From NCBI GenBank assembly GCA_903789535.1, contig CAIFES010000003.1, positions 147,054 through 211,053 on the forward strand: a stretch of 64,000 bases of DNA. The letters run 5' to 3'. The notes beneath the pieces were generated by a model. It was not told where the DNA came from and ran no database searches. It saw only the letters and a program-made list of their open reading frames with translations. Source of the stretch: an uncultured Aeriscardovia sp. GTDB lineage: Bacteria; Actinomycetota; Actinomycetes; Actinomycetales; Bifidobacteriaceae. Below are positions 8,574-16,364 of the stretch, piece after piece. Position numbers and translations under genes: made by a program. Position 1 is the stretch's first letter, and the number at the start of each line of letters is the position of its first letter.

Positions 8574-9626
8574 ATGACGGCACAGCAGCGGGGGAGCCGT
8601 GCGGCTGACGACGGGAGCGGGACCAAGACTGAAGCCGACTTCCGCGACGGCAAGCCGAAAATCGGCGCAGGGAAGATCGTCTCGGCCCTCTGGCTGCCCT
8701 ATCTCATCGTCCTGCTCGTCATCGCAGGCCTCACCATGCTCATCTATCCGAGCGCGGCGCAATGGCTGAGCCAGTACAACTACGAGCGCACACTCAACAA
8801 CTACACGGCGGCCATCGCCAAAGACACCGTCACCCCCGACGAGAAAGAGCAGCTCGCCGCCGCCAAGGCCTACAACGACGCGCTCATCTCCGGCGCCCAG
8901 CTGCTGCCCAACCATCGCATCCCCAGCGGTTCGGGTACGCTCAGCGCCTCTGGCGGCACCATCAAGAGCGGCGGGCGTACCTGGACGTACGACCAGATCC
9001 TTGCCGCCGACTCCACAGGACTGATCGGCAAAATCCAGATCCCCAAGATCGATGTGGATCTGCCCATCTATCACGGCACATCAGACGAGACCCTGCTCAA
9101 AGGCGCCGGCCACCTCGAGGGCACATCGCTGCCCATCGGCGGAAAATCGACCAGGACCGTCATCACCGCGCATCGCGGCCTGGCCTCCGCCGAGCTGTTC
9201 ACCCGCCTCAACGAGATCAAGAAGGGCGACGAGTTCACCCTGCAGGTGTTCGGCAAGGTGCTCATGTACCGCGTGGTCAGCACGCGTGTGATCGACCCGA
9301 AGGACACCGCCGCCATCAAGGCCGTCAAAGGCAAGGATCTTGCCACGCTCATCACCTGCACTCCGCTGGGCATCAACACACAGCGCATCCTTGTGACGGG
9401 CGAGCGCGTGGTGCCCACCCCCAAGAATGCGGCGAAGAAGCTCAATCTGCCCAAGTTCCCGTGGTTCTTCGTGGGCTACTGCCTGGGACTGATACTGCTG
9501 ATTGTGTGGGCGGTCTACCAGACGCGGAGCTCCCTGCGGCGTTTGCACGACGATGCGCTTGGCGTCGGCACGAAGGACAGCTTCTACCGTCCGACCGGCA
9601 GCAGGGGCATGCATCTGAAGGAATAG
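8574..9626 (+). CDS. Class C (pilin-polymerising) sortase
   Basis: A 350-residue membrane-anchored transpeptidase that links pilin LPxTG threonine to the pilin-motif lysine. An N-terminal hydrophobic segment (LWLPYLIVLLVIAGLTMLIY) anchors it, and a second one near the C-terminus (FFVGYCLGLILLIVWAVY) is typical of class C enzymes. Catalytic residues are His200 (ITAHRG), Cys262 (TLITCTPLG) and Arg271 (NTQRILVTGER). The usual DPW/DPF lid motif before the core is not visible; the region reads YNDALISGAQLLPNHRIP. The frame opens at 8403, but the ATG at 8574 follows GGGAGGCGG, so the upstream repeats are treated as untranslated. Last gene of the pilus operon; no housekeeping sortase is in the window. 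Confidence 0.92.
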   Translation: MTAQQRGSRAADDGSGTKTEADFRDGKPKIGAGKIVSALWLPYLIVLLVIAGLTMLIYPSAAQWLSQYNYERTLNNYTAAIAKDTVTPDEKEQLAAAKAYNDALISGAQLLPNHRIPSGSGTLSASGGTIKSGGRTWTYDQILAADSTGLIGKIQIPKIDVDLPIYHGTSDETLLKGAGHLEGTSLPIGGKSTRTVITAHRGLASAELFTRLNEIKKGDEFTLQVFGKVLMYRVVSTRVIDPKDTAAIKAVKGKDLATLITCTPLGINTQRILVTGERVVPTPKNAAKKLNLPKFPWFFVGYCLGLILLIVWAVYQTRSSLRRLHDDALGVGTKDSFYRPTGSRGMHLKE

Positions 9627-9707
9627 CCGGTTATCGGCGAGAGAAGAATTCCGACTATTCCAGCTGATAGGCCGCCTGTCATCGTCTGCCTGGACGATTC
9701 AAGGCTC

Positions 9708-10571
9708 TCACGGCCTTGTCGCCCAAAAGGCGACGGCGGAGGAGGCGGCCACGTTGAGGGAGTCGACGTCGTGGCTCATGGGGATTTTCACGGTCAGGTC
9801 GGCGTCGGCGATGGTGCGATGCAGCAGACCCGTCCCTTCGGTGCCGAAGATCAACGCAAGTTTATCGATATGATCGGGCTCGCCCTCGTCGCTGTGCGTG
9901 CGACGCGAGAGCTCGTCCAGGCTGATCGAGTCGTCCTCAAGCGCCATCGCCGCAGTAGTGAAGCCGAGGTCATGCAGCTGCTCGAGGCCGGGATGCGGCC
10001 AGTTGTGGTGATCATCGCCGCCGATGCGTGTCCATGGCACCTGGAAGCACGTGCCCATCGACACCCTCACCGCACGACGATACAGCGGGTCGGCGCATGA
10101 GGGTGTCACCAGCACGGCGTCCACGTCGAGCGCGGCGGCTGAACGCATGATCGCGCCGATGTTCTCGTGGTTGACCACGTTCTCCAGCACCGCCACGCGG
10201 CGGGCGTCGCGGCAGACCTCCTCCACGCTCGGCAGCGGCCAGCGGTGCATCGCCGCCAGCGCACCGCGGTTGAGACGGTAGCCGGTCAGCTTCCTCAGCA
10301 ACTCCTCGCTGCCTACGAACACAGGGATATCCGGCCCCCACAGGCTGTCGACAAGATCAAACTCATCCTTCATCGAATCAAGCCATTTTTCCTCAATGAG
10401 GAAGGAGAACGGCTTGACATGGGCGGCTAGGGCGCGGTCGATCACCTTGGGCTGCTCGGCGATGAACAGACCCTTCTCCGGTTCGAGCCGGTTCCTCAGC
10501 TGCGGCTCGGTCAGGCTCACATACGCCTGCAGGCGCGTGTCGGAAAGGTCGGTGATCGTGGTGATGCGCAT
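9708..10571 (-). CDS. SpoU/TrmH-family RNA 2'-O-methyltransferase
   Basis: A 287-residue SPOUT methylase predicted to methylate a ribose 2'-OH of tRNA or rRNA using SAM. Motif 1 is NVVNHENIGAIMRSA, motif 2 LALIFGTEGTGL and motif 3 IPMSHDVDSLNVAASSAVAF, which form the knotted SAM site. The N-terminal ~100 residues look like an RNA-substrate domain. The frame continues upstream to 10697, but the ATG at 10571 begins the conserved region. It is preceded by TAGGCT-GGGCACC, giving a leaderless-type start. The exact RNA target is not deducible. Convergent with the sortase gene and divergent from the efflux permease. Confidence 0.88.
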   Translation of the reverse strand: MRITTITDLSDTRLQAYVSLTEPQLRNRLEPEKGLFIAEQPKVIDRALAAHVKPFSFLIEEKWLDSMKDEFDLVDSLWGPDIPVFVGSEELLRKLTGYRLNRGALAAMHRWPLPSVEEVCRDARRVAVLENVVNHENIGAIMRSAAALDVDAVLVTPSCADPLYRRAVRVSMGTCFQVPWTRIGGDDHHNWPHPGLEQLHDLGFTTAAMALEDDSISLDELSRRTHSDEGEPDHIDKLALIFGTEGTGLLHRTIADADLTVKIPMSHDVDSLNVAASSAVAFWATRP

Positions 10572-10578
10572 GGTGCCC

Positions 10579-10584
10579 AGCCTA
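10579..10584 (-). promoter_or_regulatory. Candidate -10 hexamer of leaderless SpoU gene
   Basis: TAGGCT on the minus strand, seven bases (GGGCACC) before the ATG at 10571. No ribosome binding site is present. Confidence 0.4.
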
Positions 10585-10705
10585 GGACGGCGAGGGGAGG
10601 AGGGATGGTCGGCTGTTATCAGTGCCGAAGACAGATATAAGAGACGCGTCAGATCGGCGAGACTGTCAGGATGATCGGGGAGAGGACTGCGGGACAAAGG
10701 AATAT

Positions 10706-10719
10706 CCGAATATATTTGG
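10706..10719. promoter_or_regulatory. Near-perfect palindrome upstream of efflux permease
   Basis: CCGAATATATTTGG is a 14-bp palindrome with one mismatched pair, ending 9 bp before the candidate -10 (TAAATA, 10729-10734). It overlaps where the -35 should be, so it fits a repressor operator. No regulator gene is adjacent. Confidence 0.45.
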
Positions 10720-10728
10720 TACCCCGAC

Positions 10729-10734
10729 TAAATA
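10729..10734 (+). promoter_or_regulatory. Candidate -10 hexamer of leaderless permease gene
   Basis: TAAATA, seven bases (AACGGGT) before the ATG at 10742, with no Shine-Dalgarno sequence between. No recognisable -35 is present. Confidence 0.4.
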
Positions 10735-10741
10735 AACGGGT

Positions 10742-12193
10742 ATGGCACAAAAGCAGCAGACAGAAGCACATATCGAGCAGACTCTTGACCGCACCAAGCG
10801 AACCCAGCAAAATCCGGACCATATCCCCGCCACAGTGATCGCGGCAGTCGTGGCGACCGGACTCATGTCGTTCTGCGGGGTCATCGTCGAGACGTCCATG
10901 AACGTGACCTTCCCCACGCTCATGCGCCAGTTCGCCGTCTCCTCCAACGTGGTGCAATGGATGACGTCCATTTACCTGCTCGTCGTCGCCGTCATCGTCC
11001 CGCTCTCAGCCATCCTCAAAAGCTCGTTCACCACGCGCTCGCTGTTCACCGTCGCCAGCCTGTTCTTCTTCGCGGGGCTCATCACCGACGCGCTCGCGCC
11101 GAGCTTCCCATTGCTGTTGCTCGGTCGGGCGTTGCAAGGAGTAGGCACAGGCATCGCCTTGCCGCTCATGTTCAATATCATCCTCGAGCAGGTGCCGGCA
11201 GGCAGGGTCGGCCTGATGATGGGCATCGGCAACCTCATCACCGGCATCGCCCCGGCCATCGGCCCCACTTTCGGCGGCATTGTCTCCGACCAGATCGGCT
11301 GGCGCTGGGTGTTCTGGATCCTCCTGCCGTTCATCGCCCTCTCCTTCTTCCTCGGCCAGTGGGGGATCCGCCAGAAATCGACCATCCGCCGCCAGAAAGT
11401 TGACGTGCTCAGTGTGATCGGCATCCTCCTGCTCTTCACCGGTTTTGTCTACGGTTTCAGCAACCTGGGCACCTCGGCGTTCCTCAGCCTCAAGGTGGGC
11501 GGGGCACTGCTGGTCGGACTCCTCGGCATGGCGCTGCTCGTCTGGCGCTCGCTGACCATCGCCCAGCCCGTGCTCAAACTCTCGCTGCTGGGAGACCGCG
11601 CTTTTGCCGCCCATGTGCTCGGTTTCTTCCTCACCCAGCTCATCTCGCTCGGCTTCGCTTTCCTGCTGCCCAACTACATCCAGATCGTCAACGGCTCGAC
11701 CACGCTGACCGCCGGGCTCGTGGTGCTGCCCGCGGGTGTGGCCGGGGCGATCTGCGCGCCGCTGTCCGGACGGGTGCTCGACGCGCTGGGTGCGAGGAAG
11801 CCGATCGTGACAGGGATATCGCTGTGCGTGGCCTCCTTGGTGACATTCACGCTGATGAGCCGGTCGATGAGCAACTTCTGGATCGGGTTCGTCTACGTGT
11901 TTTACATGGCCGGTATGGGCATGTGCATCGGCAACGTGATGACGAGCGGGCTGCGGCTCGTGGGGCCGGACGATTCGGCGCAGGGCAACGCGATCATGAG
12001 CACGCTGCAGCAGTTCGCCGGCGCGATGGGGACATCGGTGGCGGCGGCGCTCGTCGCCGCGAGCCAGAAGAGCGCGGGAGGGGTTGTCGGTCGGGCGGCC
12101 GCGACGGCGATCGGCACGCAGCACGCGTTCCTCGTGCTCACCGTGCTGGCCGTCGTGGTGCTGGGTGCCTACATCCGGTATGTGAGGGACTGA
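10742..12193 (+). CDS. MFS permease, DHA2 (EmrB/QacA-like) drug efflux
   Basis: A 483-residue polytopic membrane protein of the drug:H+ antiporter-2 group, which normally has 14 membrane helices and exports lipophilic drugs, dyes or bile acids. The first helix region is preceded by a short hydrophilic N-terminus. The antiporter motif C region is recognisable as LITGIAPAIGPTFGGIVSD, followed by the typical IGWRWVFWILLPF. The C-terminal half keeps the MGMCIGNVMTSGLRLV and LQQFAGAMGTS segments common in this family. The start is apparently leaderless. The palindrome at 10706 suggests repressor control. Substrate is unknown; bile or antimicrobial efflux is a reasonable inference for a gut bacterium. 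Confidence 0.9.
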   Translation: MAQKQQTEAHIEQTLDRTKRTQQNPDHIPATVIAAVVATGLMSFCGVIVETSMNVTFPTLMRQFAVSSNVVQWMTSIYLLVVAVIVPLSAILKSSFTTRSLFTVASLFFFAGLITDALAPSFPLLLLGRALQGVGTGIALPLMFNIILEQVPAGRVGLMMGIGNLITGIAPAIGPTFGGIVSDQIGWRWVFWILLPFIALSFFLGQWGIRQKSTIRRQKVDVLSVIGILLLFTGFVYGFSNLGTSAFLSLKVGGALLVGLLGMALLVWRSLTIAQPVLKLSLLGDRAFAAHVLGFFLTQLISLGFAFLLPNYIQIVNGSTTLTAGLVVLPAGVAGAICAPLSGRVLDALGARKPIVTGISLCVASLVTFTLMSRSMSNFWIGFVYVFYMAGMGMCIGNVMTSGLRLVGPDDSAQGNAIMSTLQQFAGAMGTSVAAALVAASQKSAGGVVGRAAATAIGTQHAFLVLTVLAVVVLGAYIRYVRD

Positions 12194-12266
12194 CGGGCGG
12201 ATTTGCTGCGGGAGCTTGTTGTTGTGCGAGTTTGCCGTTTGCTGAGCGGGAGCTTGTTGTGTGTGT

Positions 12267-12275
12267 GGGGGGGGG
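12267..12275. repeat. Second G9 homopolymer
   Basis: Nine G residues preceded by GTGTGTGT and followed by TGACTG. Like the pilus tract it is directly followed by TGAC. It is about 320 bp upstream of the AbiEii-type module and just beyond the permease gene, so a regulatory role is unclear. Confidence 0.6.
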
Positions 12276-12505
12276 TGACTGTGAAGTTGCAGAGACTGTT
12301 GGTGACTGCGAGTGACTGTGAGTGAGAGCCTACGGTGACTGCGGGTTTCCCAGTCGTCCACATTTCTGATATCGGCGACCGGCACAATCGTCCGCTGGTA
12401 AAATGGTTGGAGTTATGCGCTAATCAAGTGAAAAGTTCCGGACGCATGGAAGATCTCGAAGCGTGATGCCAAGAGACAACAGACCAGGCAGTCCGGAAAG
12501 CCGTG

Positions 12506-12520
12506 TGACTCGAAAAGTCA
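12506..12520. promoter_or_regulatory. TGACT-N5-AGTCA dyad before AbiEii-type module
   Basis: A perfect 5-bp inverted repeat with spacer CGAAA, about 75 bp before the first gene of the module and upstream of a TATATAG sequence. Candidate operator for autoregulation; no binding protein is identified. Confidence 0.35.
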
Positions 12521-12594
12521 TCTGATACGAAAGCAACCCTATATAGAAGTAATCCGATAAAGAAAAACACACATCTACAGAAAGAAGGTGGGAT

Positions 12595-12987
12595 ATGACA
12601 CTGATTGATTCGAAAGGCGCCGCGAGCAATTCCGTGACGATGCACGCCTACTCTGCCTATCCCGCCGAGCACCCTGATTCTTTTGACGACCTGCACGGGC
12701 CGTCGCACGGCAGGCTTGTTCTGCCGCTGGATGTGTATTGGGGGCCGGATCGGCAGAAAGGTTTCGATCTGTCGAACCCTGCGGATGTTGTGTATGCCTA
12801 TTCGGAAGTCGTCGCCAATGCGACCGCTGACCAGCAGGAACGCATGCTCAACAGAAAGTTACTGGTCAAATACTGGCCGGAACTGTCCATTGATGTCAGA
12901 CGTATCAGACCGGCGTGGGAGAAAGCTTTCCCCGCGCTCAGAGAAAGCATGGCAGCATGGAAGACGTCGAGAAACAACGTGGGCTAG
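12595..12987 (+). CDS. Unrecognised partner of AbiEii-type nucleotidyltransferase
   Basis: A 130-residue soluble protein that I do not recognise. It starts after a strong ribosome binding site (AGAAGGTGGGAT). The N-terminal ~40 residues are polar and aromatic, the middle contains LVLPLDVYWGPDRQKGF, and the C-terminal half is helical and charged (VVYAYSEVVANATADQQERM, LLVKYWPELSI). It overlaps the downstream nucleotidyltransferase gene by 31 bp, so the two are translationally coupled. By position it is a candidate antitoxin. However, it shows no obvious helix-turn-helix, unlike the classical AbiEi antitoxin. Confidence 0.75.
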   Translation: MTLIDSKGAASNSVTMHAYSAYPAEHPDSFDDLHGPSHGRLVLPLDVYWGPDRQKGFDLSNPADVVYAYSEVVANATADQQERMLNRKLLVKYWPELSIDVRRIRPAWEKAFPALRESMAAWKTSRNNVG

Positions 12988-13649
12988 CGTTTCAGCGCGA
13001 GATATTCAGGCTCCTCTCGCCGGCACTTCACCCGTACGGGTATGCCCTAGCCGGCTCTGGGGCAATTCGCGAATACAAGCTCATCGATCGGCCGACAGAC
13101 GATATTGATCTGTTTACCGTCATGGCGCATCAAAAACAAACACGGCAGGCGGCTGATCTCGCGATCACGCTTTTGTCCGACCATGGCTATCACGTCAAGA
13201 AAGTCCGCGAATCACACATCTTTACGAGACTTCTCGTCACGCGCGAGGATCTGTCGACCGAGATTGATCTGTCGGTCGATGCACGGCAGAAGCCGGCTGT
13301 TCTTTTGGCGGATGGCTGGGTCATCTCACCAGAGGATGCTATTGCCTCAAAGATCGTGGCGATGACATTCCGTGGTGAGCCGCGCGACTATCTGGATGGG
13401 GTGGCTATCTACCGCTCGAAGATCATGCCGATGCCCGACCTGTACGATCTGTGCCGGAACTTTGACGCCACCTTCAGCGAGGGATTTGTTCTGCTGTCAT
13501 TGCAACGATTCACTGACATAGACGACCGGCAGTTCGCCCGTTATGTCGACGCGAAACAGCTTGGAGAGGTCCGTCGTCTTGCCGGTCAGTGGATCGACGA
13601 GCTGCGTGCGGCAGGCGTGGAGCCGCCCAGTTATGTTCCTGGGATGTAA
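12957..13649 (+). CDS. AbiEii-type nucleotidyltransferase (toxin-like)
   Basis: A 230-residue protein of the AbiEii/AbiGii (DUF1814) nucleotidyltransferase family. Known members add nucleotides to tRNA ends or phosphorylate proteins and act as toxins in type IV-like systems or phage abortive infection. The core motif is visible as ALAGSGAIREY followed by RPTDDIDLF, giving the G-S and D-x-D metal-binding signature. A third acidic strand is STEIDLSVD, and WVISPEDAIASKIVAM is typical of the family. The frame opens with a GTG at 12915, but the ATG at 12957 follows AGAGAAAG and places the partner overlap at 31 bp. It resembles a toxin-antitoxin or phage-defence module; activity is inferred. Confidence 0.82.
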   Translation: MEDVEKQRGLAFQREIFRLLSPALHPYGYALAGSGAIREYKLIDRPTDDIDLFTVMAHQKQTRQAADLAITLLSDHGYHVKKVRESHIFTRLLVTREDLSTEIDLSVDARQKPAVLLADGWVISPEDAIASKIVAMTFRGEPRDYLDGVAIYRSKIMPMPDLYDLCRNFDATFSEGFVLLSLQRFTDIDDRQFARYVDAKQLGEVRRLAGQWIDELRAAGVEPPSYVPGM

Positions 13650-13718
13650 TCATTGGCTAGAAGAAAGCTATCGCATGACTGCTTGTGCTATTCCTGCCAG
13701 CTGCCGATGAAATGTGCA

Positions 13719-14711
13719 TTATTGCGCGACGCATCCGCATGATTCGCGCACGACGAGCCGGGTCGGGACGATGTGCGTCAATGGTGCGTCGGCGTCCAAC
13801 GCCGCAGAAACGGCGTAGCGTGCGATCTCTTCCGTATTCTGCTCGATGACGGTGAGTGACGGTGAGACGAAACGTGAGACGAAAGTGCCATCGAGCGAGA
13901 CCATCGCCACATCATGGGGGACATCTAGATGGTGCTCTCGAAGTGCCCGCAGTGCCCCGAGCCCGACAAGATCCGAGGAAGCGAATATCGCATCGACGGC
14001 GGTGTCATCGAGCATTTGTGACGTGGCCTCGTAGCTTGAATCAGCGGTGAAACCGGCGGAAACAAACAGGCCGGGGTTGATGCCCGCTTCCTGCTGTGCC
14101 TGCTTCCAACCGACCACACGGGGATCCTTGACATTGGTACTTCCTGAAAGAAGCGCGATGTGACGGCGATGATGGCCGATCAGGTGTGCGGTGGCATCGA
14201 AAGCAGCCTGACGCAGGTCAGAGGTGACAGAATGCAGATGCCCGATCGGCTGGCCGCGATCGAGAAGCACCACATGACGACCGATTCTTGAGAGTCGTGC
14301 GAGGGCTGCATCACTTTGCGCGGAGGAGATGAAGATGGCGTCGACCTGTCGGTTGAACAGCTCGTCAATTCGCCTGCGCTCCAGCTGTGCATCGCCATGC
14401 GAGAGATTGACCAGCAGGGTGTAGCCGCGCCGGGCCGCGACCTTCTCAAGATTCTCGGCAAGCTGGCCGAAATACGGGTTGGACATATCCGGCATGACGA
14501 GCCCCAGCGTGTGCGTCACGCCGCTCTGCAGCGATTGGGCGAGGGCATTTGGCCGATAATCGAGCTGTCTGGCCGCTTCGATGACTTTCCGCGTCGTCGC
14601 GGCAGAAATACGGGGGTCATTATTCAATGCAAAACTGACGGTGGCAACGGAGACACCGGCGAGTCTGGCCACATCCGCCCGCGTCGAGCGCTTGTGGGGT
14701 GTATCGGTCAT
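13719..14711 (-). CDS. LacI-family transcriptional regulator
   Basis: A 330-residue sugar-responsive repressor. Residues ~9-60 form the helix-turn-helix and hinge (ADVARLAGVSVATVSFALNN, then YRPNALAQSLQSG). The rest is a periplasmic-binding-like effector domain (LGLVMPDMSNPYFGQLAENL; VDAIFASSDLVGLGALRAL). The start follows AAGGAGACACCCG. It is divergent from the alpha-galactoside transport and hydrolysis genes. A TTTAC-TCGT-GTAAA palindrome at 15009 is the likely operator, with release by an alpha-galactoside or galactose as a reasonable inference. Confidence 0.93.
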   Translation of the reverse strand: MTDTPHKRSTRADVARLAGVSVATVSFALNNDPRISAATTRKVIEAARQLDYRPNALAQSLQSGVTHTLGLVMPDMSNPYFGQLAENLEKVAARRGYTLLVNLSHGDAQLERRRIDELFNRQVDAIFISSAQSDAALARLSRIGRHVVLLDRGQPIGHLHSVTSDLRQAAFDATAHLIGHHRRHIALLSGSTNVKDPRVVGWKQAQQEAGINPGLFVSAGFTADSSYEATSQMLDDTAVDAIFASSDLVGLGALRALREHHLDVPHDVAMVSLDGTFVSRFVSPSLTVIEQNTEEIARYAVSAALDADAPLTHIVPTRLVVRESCGCVAQ

Positions 14712-15083
14712 CGGGTGTCTCCTTATCTTTTTTCTTTGCGATCAAAGCTGTCGGGCGTGGCGGCATCCGGCCATCTGCTCGATGGCAGTACTGGAATGCC
14801 GCGGCCACAATGCCACGTGTCACATAGTACGTGTCGTGTGTTCCGAACCGAGTCGGAAGCATGGGTTTCGCCGCATTTGCTGTGCGGCCTGGTCGATGAG
14901 GCGACGACTATTACCGTCGACTTTTCGGGCTGTTGCTGATGATTGCTGCATGACCGCCTGCGAACGATCGGTGTGCCAGAAATATTTTGACGCCTCTTGT
15001 GATCTATATTTACTCGTGTAAACTACTGATTGTCATCACAAAGAAGTGTTGATGACCCATATCAGTGACGAAGGGTGGAAAAT
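14712..15083. other. 372-bp regulatory region, no gene
   Basis: Divergent intergenic region between the LacI regulator and the binding-protein gene. The only strong element is the operator-like palindrome at 15009-15022, with a possible TTGTGA (14997-15002)/TAAACT (15019-15024) promoter, 16-bp spacer, overlapping it. Nothing else is evident. Confidence 0.6.
15009..15022. promoter_or_regulatory. LacI-type operator TTTAC-TCGT-GTAAA
   Basis: A perfect 5-bp arm palindrome with a TCGT centre, 61 bp before the binding-protein ATG. It overlaps the candidate promoter and lies between the LacI-family gene and its presumed targets, as expected for a repressor site. Confidence 0.65.
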
Positions 15084-16331
15084 ATGAAGGCTCTTCAACG
15101 CACCATGGCGGCGCTGCTGTGCTGCACATCACTCGTCGGTCTCGCCTCCTGCGGCTCTGCCTCCGACGCGAACTCGCTGGAAGTCATGACGGGCATGGCC
15201 ACAGGCTCCGCCCAGCTCAAGGTCATGCAACAGCTGGCCAGAGGATTTGAGAAACAGCATCCCGGCGTCCGCATCAACCTGCTGTCCGGGACGAATTCGT
15301 ACGAGCAGGATATCCGCGTCAGGCTCGCAGGCCGGAACCCGCCCGATATCTGGAACACGCACGGATGGTCGCGCGACCGGTATGCCGCCTTCCTCGAACC
15401 GTTGCAGAACAGGCCGTGGGCTTCACGTCTCAACACACTCATGAACATCCCCATGCGCACCAAGAGCGGCGCATTTTATGCACTTCCCCTTGATGTGGCG
15501 GTGACAGGCATCGTCTACAACAAGGATGTCCTGAGCAAGGCCGGTGTCGACCCGCGCTCCATCACCAGCTGGGATGACTTCGACAAGGCTTGCGCTGCGG
15601 TGACGGCCTCTGGCAATTCCTGCATCGGTGCCTCGGGCAAGGAGACATGGACGGGCGGCAACCTGCTGGACTTTCCTGCACCAGGACTCTTCACCACTGC
15701 CCAGCTGACAGCACTGCAGAACGGCACTTTTGACGACAAGCCCTTCCGCGCGCTGTCGGATATGGTGCAGCGCTGGTCGAAGAAGAAGTTCTTCAACGTC
15801 GACTACGTCTCGGCGACGAATGACGATGTCGCCCGCTCGGTCGCGCTCAATAAGACGGCGTTCGTCTTTCAGTCCAACGGATTCGCCATTACCGCCCAGC
15901 AATATAACCCAAAGGTCAGGCTCGGATTCATTGCTTTTCCGGCGAGCACAGGCAGCCGTTACCTCGTCAGCGGCGAGGACTATGCGCTCGGTGTCGCCAA
16001 GGACAGCCCGCGCAAGAAGCTCGCACTCGAGTTCCTTGATTACATCGCCGAAGCGAAAAATATCAGCCGTTTCACCGCGGTGGCGAACAATGCCTCTGCT
16101 TTCAAGGATGTCAAATCCTCACTGGGTGTGATGCAAAGCAGCTATGACTACTGGGTCACACGCAGGCACACGCGGATCATCCCGATCTTCGACCGTGTGT
16201 ATCTGCCCAACGGCATGTGGAGCACGCTGACCACCACAGCGGACGGCCTGATATCCGGGCAGATCACGGCACCACAGGCTGTCAGCCAGATATCGACGTC
16301 ATTCGTCAGCCTGTATCGCAAAAAGGCATGA
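15084..16331 (+). CDS. Sugar ABC transporter lipoprotein binding protein
   Basis: A 415-residue family 1 extracellular solute-binding protein that captures oligosaccharides outside the membrane. A lipoprotein signal ends in the lipobox LASC with the modified Cys at position 23. The MalE-like fold shows PPDIWNTHGWSRDRYAAF near the N-terminus and GEDYALGVAKDSPRKKLALE in the C-terminal lobe. The ATG at 15084 is chosen over an in-frame GTG at 15075 because AAGGGTGG lies 6 bp upstream of the ATG. It is the first gene of an operon with two permeases and an alpha-galactosidase, so the ligand is probably raffinose, melibiose or related alpha-galactosides. Confidence 0.93.
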   Translation: MKALQRTMAALLCCTSLVGLASCGSASDANSLEVMTGMATGSAQLKVMQQLARGFEKQHPGVRINLLSGTNSYEQDIRVRLAGRNPPDIWNTHGWSRDRYAAFLEPLQNRPWASRLNTLMNIPMRTKSGAFYALPLDVAVTGIVYNKDVLSKAGVDPRSITSWDDFDKACAAVTASGNSCIGASGKETWTGGNLLDFPAPGLFTTAQLTALQNGTFDDKPFRALSDMVQRWSKKKFFNVDYVSATNDDVARSVALNKTAFVFQSNGFAITAQQYNPKVRLGFIAFPASTGSRYLVSGEDYALGVAKDSPRKKLALEFLDYIAEAKNISRFTAVANNASAFKDVKSSLGVMQSSYDYWVTRRHTRIIPIFDRVYLPNGMWSTLTTTADGLISGQITAPQAVSQISTSFVSLYRKKA

Positions 16332-16364
16332 GACGGATACAAAGAGGATAAAAGGGGATTCATC

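Larger units (their letters stand above)
12194..12594. other. 401-bp intergenic region with simple repeats
   Basis: No gene is seen. It holds two imperfect ~38-bp direct repeats sharing GCGGGAGCTTGTTGT (12208-12222, 12246-12260), a short GT run leading into a G9 tract (12267-12275), and several GTGACTG copies between 12275 and 12341. It also holds a TGACT-CGAAA-AGTCA dyad (12506-12520) and an AT-rich TATATAG stretch before the next gene. Confidence 0.7.
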
